A stretch of DNA of 64,000 nt from positions 3,410,001 to 3,474,000 of the forward strand of contig NC_083513.1 of the NCBI RefSeq assembly GCF_032362555.1. The letters are read 5' to 3'. The position numbers and the translations under genes were made by a program. Origin of the DNA: Amyelois transitella (lineage: Eukaryota > Arthropoda > Insecta > Lepidoptera > Pyralidae). Below are positions 50,501 to 64,000 of this stretch, in pieces. Position 1 is the first letter of the stretch, and each line of letters opens with the position of its first letter. Under the pieces are notes generated by a model. It worked only from the letters and a program-made list of their open reading frames with translations. It was not told where the DNA came from and ran no database searches.

Positions 50501-53500
50501 CAGTATCTCATATCCGGATTCCTTTATCTCATTTTTGTATTGTTTGACATATTTTTTGTCAGTAAGCAGATCGATGTTGAAGTCGCCGAAGACCACTGTT
50601 CTTTTGCGTTGCACCAATTGTGTTGAAAATATGTCCAAAAAGTTATCAATGTCAGCTTCACCATCCGGTTTATAAATAACCCCAATATTCAGGGACATTT
50701 TTTTTATATGTATCCATAAATAGTGGTTGCCATTTTCAAAGAGATCTTCTGTTAAGTCAAAATTGATAGATTTGTGAACGTAAATGGAAACTCCACCCCC
50801 CTTGTAATCTTTTCTGTAGTTGTATATGTGTGTGTAGTCCGGTAATTCATATAATTTGGTTAAAGTTTGTAAGCCTATCCCTTAGTCGCCTTTTACGACA
50901 TCCATGGGAAAGAGATGGAGTGGTCCTATTCTTTTTTTATATTGGTGCCGGGAACCACACGGCACTTATATATTAAACACTACATGCCATAAAATTGTGT
51001 AACGTCTTACTAGATCGCCAAAAACAATGGAGACAATAAAAATAGCCAAGTTCGTGATGACATTGGGCGAAAGTGACATGCACAGAGCGATAAAGAAAAA
51101 CGTGGGTCCCCAACTTTTGACCCACACTGTGGTGACTAGGTGACACGTTTTCGTGAACCAATGACTATAATAGCTCATTGACGCTTTCACTGTACACGTC
51201 GAATTAATTATTGGACACGTTCAATCTTTAGTTTCAATTACTTCTGTCAAACAATACAAGTTGTAAACACAAAAACAATAATGGCCTTTTTTGAATGGGT
51301 ATGTAGTAGTAGTACACAGCACACTATGGAATCATTATATTATAATGAAAATAATGTAAAAGATCATAGTATAAACAAAATTCAAAGAATATATGAAGAT
51401 GACTGAAGTCGACCTGCTAACATTATTTCGATTTCTGTTTTCTGCAGTTATAAACTTATTTGCGACTTTATTTTATTCAAGTGACGAACTCAGGAACGGT
51501 ATGTGAAAGCTAATAATTGGAAAACCGAAATCTTATGAAGATACAGTAAATTTTAAAGGGTTTTCAACAGAGATTTAAAATGACATCGTAAATCTTCCAA
51601 AGTCCGATAACCCGAAAATCGGCAAACAAGACAAAAATACATTCGCAGTGAGAATTTGTGAATTCCAATCAGTAGCAATAAGTACGTTCACCTTGGAACC
51701 GGCCCAAAAGCAGGCTCCAAATAAGTTCATTATCCTCTTCTTAATATCGGTTTATGGCGATTGGCGCCAGTGGAGCCTTCCGACCGATTTTCGTTAACGT
51801 CATATACAGGGATAAATATTTTTGGAAGGTTCACCATGTATAAAATTTAAGTGCTCTTTATGTTTTATCGGTGGATTAATAAGTGTACTGACTTATGACA
51901 GGCAATAGCAATATAACTTTAATGAAAGTGTAACAGAAAATTTAATTTAAATTCCATTAATAGTCATACAGCTGAACGTGGCCTTTCAGTCTCTTCAGGA
52001 CTGTTGGCTCTGTATACTCACTCCGCAAGGGATATAGAAGAATTTAAAAACTGAACAAAATATATACCCGTTTTAGTTTAAATTTTTTATTGAATTCTAA
52101 GTACTTACGCACCCCCTTTAATTTTTATATTAATAAAATATTCAGTTATTATAACTATTGCATAAATAACATTAACTAGGACATAATCTTCAAAAGTACA
52201 TAAATACTGATTATTTATATTAATAAGAAATACTTAATTTATAACAAAAAAAACATATTTTCTTGATATTGCACCACCCTTCTCAATAGTAAAACTCATC
52301 ATCATTCCCAATCTCTGTATAATTGATTACCTATTTGTCATTAACCTCGTTTACGACTAGAAGTCAATGCCTCCGATTGTTATTGTTTATTCGAAATAAA
52401 AGAGTTTCATCATTTTGTTTCAATTAACCCCAATTATAATCCCATTCTAGGGACACTAATTTGGAAATTTATTTTTTTATCGATTTTATAGATTAATATT
52501 ATGATGGTATTAATTATAATAAAATGTTTTTTTTAATACCTAATTATTTCTTCTACTTTTCTTATGATTATTTCTTATCTTTTTTCCCTTAAGAATTCTA
52601 CGGTGGTTTCAAATCCGCGGATCTGGTTGTGTGTTGTGCCAATTGGTACCTACATACAATGTATGTACGTACATACATTGTGAAAAACATGAGTAGAGTT
52701 TATTATTTTGACAAAACTATGCCTACGACAACAGCTTGAGCTGCATTCATCGAAGGTACCTACCAGATCGACGATCACATTTCTTACATTAAAAAACTAG
52801 TTGATGGTGTACCATAAAACTAAACTTTTGTGGACATTTTCGCCACTCGCGATATGAAAGATATTTTTGCGTTGAAAATAACTGCAGACTGCGTGTCGTC
52901 TCCCGATGGTTAAGTACTCAAAGGTATGAGCCCAACTATGACTCCAATAAGAGTGATTGACTAACAATTAACGTACAAACCAATCCACTGGTTCGAGATA
53001 TTTGAAATTCGGCAAATAGGCGCGGTATGAGGTTTTAGTAACAGAGGATTTCGATTATTCGGTTCAGGCTTACAGGAATAAAAACCAATTGTCATACCCT
53101 TTGACACAGTGAGCAGCAGTGAGCACATATCGGTCGTTGATGAGCATGCCTCCGCAGTAGAAGCGCTTAAAGTAGGTGAGGCGGGCCATCCAAGGAAACT
53201 CGTTGGTACCAGCTTCGAAGCCCCCTACGATACGGGACGCTTCGTTCCTTTCACCACACTCTGAAAAAAAAACTCATTCTTAACCTCCATTCAAACAAAT
53301 AGTTGTTATAAATTTGTAACGTCTTTGTTAGAATGTTGTAAAAACCACTAAGTATATATGTGTTATGAGACAATGTATTCGATGAAAGTGTATTGGTTTG
53401 TCATGACTCTGAGCTATGCATTTCTACTATTCTCACCGATGTTCTTAAAGTAGAAGTCAACATGAGGAAATCTTATGTGAATAAGACATGGTTAATTTAT

Positions 53501-54513
53501 ATGTTCACTTAATAATCGTATAAACAAACAAATACAAACTACAGGTGCACGTGGTCTTGGGCTGGTTAAGCTCCATCAAGGGTGGCCGGTTGCCCCACAC
53601 CCCGCCGAAGAAGTTCTTGGTGAACACTCCTCGAGCATCGCGAACTTCATCTCCCTGTTTATAAATTCTTGTCATTAGTGCAACAATAACAATGAAGTTT
53701 ATAATTTTCCTACATGATCACGTCTATATCCCTTGCGAGGAAGACAGAGCCAACAGTCTTGACAGGCCACGTTCAGCTGTTTGGCTTACTGATAGAATTG
53801 AGATTCATATAAAGCGACAGGTTGCTAGCCCGTCGCATAAAAGAAGAATCCCAAGTTTTCTTCTGTGCTTCAGTTATCATCGATAAGGTTCATAAAAAGC
53901 GATATGGTGATCCTATTCGTGAATTTCTTAGAATTTGAAACACCATTGAGAGCTTAGTGAAAATCTCAAAGTTATTGTGTGCAGTATTATTTGTCTTTTC
54001 ATAAGGAAGGATGGTTAAAACATAGATTGTTGCTAACCACATTGAGAAGAAAGCATATTAACAATCTATTTTATACGAATGAAGAAGAAATTTCAAAGAC
54101 ACGAAGTATTAAGGACTAATCTTTAATTGTATTGGTTATTAACTTTCTATGACTTGTATGAAAATAGTACCAAGGTAATTGTATTTTAAGAAAGATTGCA
54201 CCTTACTTAACAAGTCATGAAATTTCATTTTGTGAATTTGAATGAATTTATATTTTGTAATAGGTATTCTGTCTGATATTCAAGATAACAATTTAATTTT
54301 TTAGAGGTAGTGGTTTATCTTGGTTAAAATATTCTTCGCAAACTTGTTATAACATTTAATATGTTATTATAATAAATATAAAAATTATTCAGCACAGTTG
54401 GATAATTTGCGCAAAGAAAAAAAATATGTGAAAGAAAGTAAATAAAGGTGACACACCTGAGAGAGAGTGAAAGTCGCCAGCATAAGCACTAAAATAAAAG
54501 GACACTTGCACAT
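44591..54513 (-). CDS. SP4, secreted trypsin-like serine protease (7 exons, long intron)
   Basis: Zymogen of 309 aa from exons 54457-54513, 53540-53654, 53098-53260, 47373-47578, 46690-46895, 46118-46178 and 44591-44712. The signal peptide is [20 protein letters not shown] light chain of about 48 residues ends TCTCKCGERN, and activation is at R67|IVGG. The catalytic residues are His108 (LTAAHC), Asp155 (NDIALL) and Ser252 (CQGDSGGP); Asp in KKDSCQ predicts trypsin specificity. The [18 protein letters not shown] block and [14 protein letters not shown] tail match what I recall of Drosophila CG4914. The donor after exon 2 is a weak GTTTGT but gives the right phase and the CKCG motif. The intron between the His and Asp exons is 5.5 kb and contains a LINE nested in repeat A. 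It is intact, and the best conserved of the three close paralogues. Confidence 0.93.
45861..45903. repeat. Perfect inverted repeat with 17-bp arms
   Basis: Arms 45861-45877 and 45887-45903 are exact reverse complements (atgtctatttaattaat on the left) around a 9-base loop, in an SP4 intron. It is AT-rich and could be a cruciform or the remains of a small inverted-repeat element. Confidence 0.7.
46385..46555 (+). repeat. Lepidopteran SINE/RTE-like fragment in an SP4 intron
   Basis: Contains aaaccgatgttaatgaaatt and ends cgggcaaaagctagtttgg, landmarks of a very common lepidopteran repeat. Here it is diverged and internally shortened. Confidence 0.6.
47940..48104 (+). repeat. Repeat A, left part, split by a LINE
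   Basis: Runs from catacatacatacataccgtc to gaatcccaagtt, where repeat A is interrupted by the LINE. The right part resumes at 50863 in the same orientation. Confidence 0.85.
48105..50862 (-). mobile_element. 5'-truncated LINE (CR1/Jockey-group) in an SP4 intron
   Basis: Non-LTR retrotransposon on the - strand. Its 3' end (AAATAAAGTTCTTTAAACC) is at the low coordinate and its truncated 5' end at 50862. A reverse transcriptase frame of 671 codons (48267-50282) has [29 protein letters not shown] and the catalytic YADD at 49002-49019. Upstream, part of an endonuclease is readable: [14 protein letters not shown], then [10 protein letters not shown] and the [10 protein letters not shown] end. The endonuclease and RT frames are out of register by a shift near 50410, and the endonuclease N-terminus is lost, so it cannot be autonomous. 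The element is flanked by aagtt on both sides (48100-48104 and 50863-50867), a likely target duplication. The long open RT frame suggests a recent arrival. The clade is inferred from motif spacing and is only moderately sure. Confidence 0.9.
50863..50964 (+). repeat. Repeat A, right part, split by a LINE
   Basis: Starts aagtttgtaagcctatccct and runs through the ggagtggtcctattcttttt end to gccgggaaccacacggcac. Together with 47940-48104 it makes one complete repeat A. Confidence 0.85.
51966..52042 (-). repeat. Repeat A fragment, reversed
   Basis: cagctgaacgtggcctttca, then ctcttcaggactgttggctc and ccgcaagggatatag. Confidence 0.65.
52656..52681. repeat. Perfect 26-bp palindrome
   Basis: The sequence is its own reverse complement, centred on gtatgtacgtacatac, with no loop. 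Confidence 0.75.
53713..53865 (+). repeat. Repeat A, partial copy
   Basis: Left two thirds of repeat A, in the first intron of SP4: cacgtctatatcccttgcga to gaatcccaagttt, with a short internal deletion near cttgacaggcc. Confidence 0.75.
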
Positions 54514-54616
54514 GTTGTTTAAAAAAAATAATGTCTTTAAAAATGCGCGAGAGGTGTTCGATAATTCCAAATTCGAATTTAGAATTTCGCGGACGGCTGC
54601 CGCATGGTATACCGTT

Positions 54617-54649
54617 GAACTCGTCGCGGTCACCACGGACACATACTGA
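54617..54649 (-). promoter_or_regulatory. Candidate initiator and DPE of SP4
   Basis: On the - strand TCAGT (54649-54645) is followed about 27 bases later by AGTTC, close to the downstream promoter element position, in a locally less AT-rich stretch about 130 bases before the SP4 start codon. Confidence 0.35.
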
Positions 54650-55344
54650 GATGCGCTTGAGTCGACCGTCGCGGACCAACGGACGTGATTTGGGTGCCAA
54701 TACCTAAACCCCACTAGTTTGGCACTATTTCTTTATCACTAAGAGAAGTGCCGTTAATGAGCCCGTCCATTTGGGTTCTTTTTTGCTAAGTACATCTGTG
54801 CAAGTACATATCTCCTTTGACGAACATCGATCCTTCAAGTGCCACACTTAGTGTGACACATGATGGGGTTCTAGGTTTCTTTTCAATTAAGAAACACCTT
54901 TTAGTTGTTATACTTTTGGGCGAATGCACCAAAAATTTGCAAAGCGGAAGCCTTAAACAGGAATCGACCATAATCATTGTAAAAACTCTTGGAAGTAGGG
55001 TTGGCCCTTATGTGCCTTCATCTCCTACAGGGTAGGCAAAGCAAAGAATCAAAGCTCAACTAATTGATGGAACCCAGATTCAGAGTCAGATAAGTATTCC
55101 AATGGGAGATATAGGGGCATAGGTAGTTTAAAAAAAGTAAGGTATTTTGTCTGCCTTGGTACCTGTAGGCATGAATCAGGGTGCAAGTTGTGTGCTGTAA
55201 TACGTCCTTTTAGTGCGACCGGTTGGCGGCGAAAGTGACGCTTTCCCAACATTCACAATGCTTTTTGAACATTCACTGATACCAGGCGCCAATGAATGCG
55301 TACGAGTTGTATATTTTCCTTGCATGCATATTATATCCTGTATC

Positions 55345-55518
55345 TACATACATACATACGTCACGTCTATATCACTTGCGGGGTAGACAGAGACAACAGA
55401 CTTGAAGAGACTGATAGGTCACGATCAGCTGTTTGGCTCAATGATTCTATTGAGATTCAAATAGTGACAGGTTGCTAGCCCATCGCCTAATAGAAGAATC
55501 CCAAGTGTATAAGCCTAT
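55345..55518 (+). repeat. Repeat A, partial copy
   Basis: From catacatacatacgtcacgtc to gaatcccaagtgtataagcc; the last third is missing. Confidence 0.75.
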
Positions 55519-57756
55519 CACGTATCCTGTATTTGATCATCAGAAAAATACTAATTTATTATTCTTTACAAATTCAATACAAAGGTACCTCTTCACATTG
55601 CTTTTTATGCAGTTTGTGCCATAGAATAAAATCCCATACTCATCTTCATTTTCAAATCAATACTATTATCTCGTGATTTTAAGAGCAGACCCGTAATATG
55701 ACCATGGTCACTGATCCATAAGTATCAAATTAAGTATTAGCCCTACTTACTTACTTATCGATAATATTCGGCGGTAGGATAATTACCTTTTGATACACGT
55801 AAAATATGTGAGCTAAGTTTTAAAAAGCAGTCTAAACTCGTGTCAAATACGGCTTTAAAACATTCCATCTCATGAACTATCCAAAAACAGATCGTTTCAC
55901 AGCTTAAAAACTTTTACTTTGTTCTAACCTAATTTTTACTTAACGAAGAGAAGTCAATTTGCAATAAGGATATACTCGTACTTATAGAATATTCCTGTTA
56001 AATAAAAAGGTGAAACATTGAACATTTTAAAAAATAAAAGATAATTTAATAAATAATTTATTTAATTTTATTGTATACACAGATGATAAAAATGTATAAA
56101 ATTTACCTTATAATTAGTTAACAAAATAGTTACTTTAAAATTAATAAAAACCTAAACAATAAATAAATTCAATTTTTTTAAGACTAAAGCTCAATAATAT
56201 TTAACTACCTTATAGAATACCTACGCACAGTTCGTTCAAAAACTTTATAGTGAAAAAGATCACAGGTGTAGCCTAAAGAGCACTGTTACTTATAATCTAT
56301 TCCTAATGTATAGTTAAAAATATACCGACTTTTATAGAAAATCTTATATAAAATAAAGGATTATTATTAGATAAGATAAGAAAGATTATTAACCTTAGTA
56401 CGTAAATAAATTCGATGATTCACTGAACTATAAGAAACGTTTAAAATTTGCATTGAATATTTTTTTATAATATAATAGTTGTTGTTTATACCTACTGTCG
56501 AAGGATCTACAATCAATGCTTACAAAAACGATAGGTAGATAGGTATATTACAAATTTGGAAAAATAATATTGATCAACAAAAATAATAAAATAAGTTAAT
56601 AAGTTATAATTAGGTTAAATAAATTACAGTACCTACAGTTACAATTAAACCTTACATATTTACAAAAAAAAATCAATTGAACACTTAGGTAGTCAACAAA
56701 ATTCTCTTAAATCTATTGGTAATCTGCACCACCGGCCTGACAGAATAATCCTATCATTAAAATAATAATAAAAAAAATCTTATAGAACAATAACACAAAT
56801 GAAAAAAAAAGTAAAAAATTTTTTATAACCCACCAGAATTAAAGTCAAAAAGTAAAAAAGGTAATTAAAACTATGGCGCAGATTTCTGCAAACCACCACG
56901 TTACCCCATACATTTTGGGTGAAGCCAAAAAAATGATAATTTAGAAATATCTTGTAGAAGTAGACTTTTAAATATTATGTAAATTAACAGGCTTGAATTT
57001 GTAGACAATTGTACGTAAGGAAGGAATAAACAACACATAAAACAGGAAAACCTAATTACTAGCATAGCTACACTTAGCTTTGTGGGTCCTCCGTACTTAC
57101 ACTTGGCACCAATGAGGATTCGCGCTCTATGGCAAAACTAATACCACTTGTCAAATAAAATGCAACAAGCTATCAATCTAGGTGTGGCATATATCTAGGT
57201 TACGTTTTACCAATAGTCTGGTCAGGGAATATATTAATCCCATGATTCTATACGTCTGACGGATATTTGATCTATACGGATATTTGAAATAAAAATTATT
57301 TACATAATATGATTTCAATTTGTAACCAATAGAGGGAATCTTTATCTACTCAATGTAATGAAAATAATTTCTTCGCAATTGGTCGACCATGTGCAAAATA
57401 ACTATAGAATACTAAACAAAATAATAAGTTAAATTTTATTTGGTTTCAGCCACCAAAGTTGATATGAAAATGTCTTTGTTTTCTGAAAATGCTTTAAGCT
57501 CTATACAATTAATTTAATACATACTTACTTAATAACATTGATGGCTATATTTTAAAGGTTTAATCGAATCTTTACCCATCCATGATTTAGATATGTCATG
57601 CTCATGGTAACGCTAACATAACTACTTTTTACATCTTATAATTTCAAACAAACGTAACTTACGTAACGTAACATGGTATGGACTTTAATCTTTTAATGTC
57701 TCTCGCATAATATGTGTATATAGATCTCTTTCTAAAGTCATCCTCGTATTTTTACA

Positions 57757-62727
<4,971 letters not shown>

Positions 62728-64000
62728 CTGGAATTGAATAATTAAGGGACATTTAAGTATAACAACGCCGATTGTAATAATCTATTGCTGTATGCAAGTA
62801 TGTTACGTTTCTCCCGATTATAAGTTCCTGACGTTAGTTTCGGTATTGTACTCTTCTCTCTGAAGATAAACCCAGAGTACCTACTTGGTCACATACTACG
62901 ACCCTGAAACGGCTTCCTCAGGGTTTTCCATGAAGCTACTTCCATTTTGAAGGGTAATCCATGGGACACCTAACCTATATTGGAGTATGTTTGCCTGAAT
63001 GTGCAGGTTTCTTCACAATGATTTCCCTCGGCATGAGTGCATCGATTAACAATAAGAATAATGTATTTATCTTAGAAAAGAGTCATTAGTACAAGGCCTC
63101 AATGCATCGTGCTTTTTATTTGTGTAACCGACCGACGCTCAACTTATTCAATCTCCCCAAAAACACCATTGCAACCTCGATCCTACCATTATCAAAGCCT
63201 CCAAAACTAAAAGTATGCCAAATCCAACATTAATGCATACACTTAAGACGTTACATCATTTTGAAGTGCGACATCTGGTATTTCCGTTGAAAATGATCTT
63301 ACATAATTTTGTTTACCATTTGTAGGTAGTAAGGCAACGCAACGACCAAGCAGGCACTTTCGCGATGTGCCAGCACTCGACTCTTGCGCAATCGCAATTT
63401 AATTGGGCTGTAATGTCAATGTTACTTTCACAATCTGAACAAGCGTGACCCGATCTACCATTATCTTATTGTATTTTTCTTATTGTACTTTCTCAAAAAT
63501 TTTCAAGATTAGGTAATAGATTTGAGATGACTTAAATGTAGGCTCTTGTTCATTGATATTGAATTTTCTAATTTCAACAATGTAATTTTATTATTTTATA
63601 AAAAATAACGTCTAGGTACTTACAAAAAGTTAACCAAATCACAAATCAATGCTTGCACATAATATTTCACAATCCAATTCATTATTTACGTTGATATTCT
63701 CACAACAAGATTGATTCCATAAAATTAGAAAAAATCAAGGAAATAATTTTCATCAAAGCGAAGTACACTATCATTTTAAGTATATTCCTCTAGCAAAGTC
63801 CAAAATAAAGCATATAGTCTTGCTTTATTAATATAAGAATTTCAGGCGACCAAATTCCTTATGCAAAGCCAAAGACAATTGAATTGAATATTCACAGAAT
63901 ACAATGTAAATACTAAATACCGCTCGCTTTACGCTCTAAGAGTATATAATATGTAAGTACTAAGTACTAGAATATAAAGTTCTAATTTAAATAATTAGCT
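62728..64000. other. 5' side of SP5 up to the window edge
   Basis: No exon was accepted here. About 62985-63055 (gcaggtttcttcacaatgat) is a diverged piece of a common lepidopteran SINE. The stretch 63295-63365 has an open - strand frame CLVVALPYYLQ ending at a phase-0 GT, but it has no start codon. Confidence 0.45.

Larger units (their letters stand above)
50965..53097. other. Remaining part of the long SP4 intron
   Basis: Right-hand side of the 5.5-kb intron between the His and Asp exons of SP4. It contains a reversed repeat A fragment (51966-52042) and a 26-bp palindrome (52656-52681). No other gene is seen. Confidence 0.5.
54514..57756. other. SP4 promoter region and spacer to SP5
   Basis: About 3.2 kb without a gene. 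The SP4 5' flank (54590-54700) is less AT-rich than its surroundings. A repeat A copy lies at 55345-55518. From about 55900 to 57700 the sequence is very AT-rich, with no open frame or repeat that I recognise. Confidence 0.5.

Noticed and set aside
54385-54714. Overlapping - strand frames of 103-109 codons at the SP4 start
   Set aside because: They run through the signal exon in other frames or through the 5' UTR; only the [10 protein letters not shown] frame joins the next exon in phase.
55900-57700. Very AT-rich 1.8-kb stretch as a possible origin or attachment region
   Set aside because: Base composition alone; there is no repeated motif or other signal to support it.
63619-63686. Short - strand frame MNWIVKYYVQALICDLVNF as a signal exon for SP5
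   Set aside because: Its donor would leave phase 2, but the next SP5 exon needs phase 0, and the stretch is not a typical signal peptide.

Overview
This is AT-rich, intron-rich eukaryotic DNA from a moth, most likely a noctuoid lepidopteran. The multi-exon genes have GT-AG introns and short conserved exons. The introns are littered with short repeats that I recognise from lepidopteran genomes. Two host gene families fill the window: six complete fatty acyl-CoA desaturase genes in tandem on the + strand, and S1A (trypsin-fold) serine protease genes on the - strand on both sides of them. No RNA genes, CRISPR arrays, LTR retroviruses or Polintons were recognised.

Layout: a secreted or membrane-anchored trypsin-like protease, SP1 (410-3527, -). 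Then six desaturases, DesA (7210-10217), DesB (13054-16215), DesC (19052-22246), DesD (23046-25470), DesE (26659-29106) and DesF (29374-31782), all with the same six coding exons and the same intron phases. Then a broken serine protease homologue, SPH (33307-34540, -), and four intact proteases: SP2 (34932-37395), SP3 (37961-41429), SP4 (44591-54513) and SP5 (57757-62727, 5' end not found). SP2, SP3 and SP4 are close paralogues that resemble Drosophila CG4914; SP5 resembles Drosophila CG11836. These two comparisons are from memory.

The most striking structure is in DesA to DesC. A 5,998-bp block (about 7967-13964) is followed directly by a second copy (about 13965-19962) with no difference that I could see. 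Its edges lie inside exon 2 of the desaturase. DesB is therefore a chimera, with the 5' half and promoter of DesC and the 3' half of DesA. This is the product expected from unequal crossing-over, here inside an 85-bp tract, or possibly an assembly error. An older duplication of about 6 kb made the DesA and DesC ancestors. Exon 5 of DesC and DesE also looks homogenised by gene conversion.

The desaturases should act in the ER membrane with cytochrome b5, inserting double bonds into acyl-CoA. In moths this family supplies membrane lipids, cuticular lipid precursors and sex pheromones. The substrate and bond position cannot be read from sequence alone. The proteases carry signal peptides, a light chain tethered by cysteines and an R|I/V-V-x-G activation site, so they should be secreted zymogens with trypsin-like specificity.

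Mobile DNA includes a 5'-truncated LINE nested in a short repeat inside a 5.5-kb intron of SP4, a hAT-type MITE with a perfect 8-bp target duplication in SP3, a second inverted-repeat MITE upstream of DesA, and many copies of two short lepidopteran repeats, here called repeat A and repeat B.
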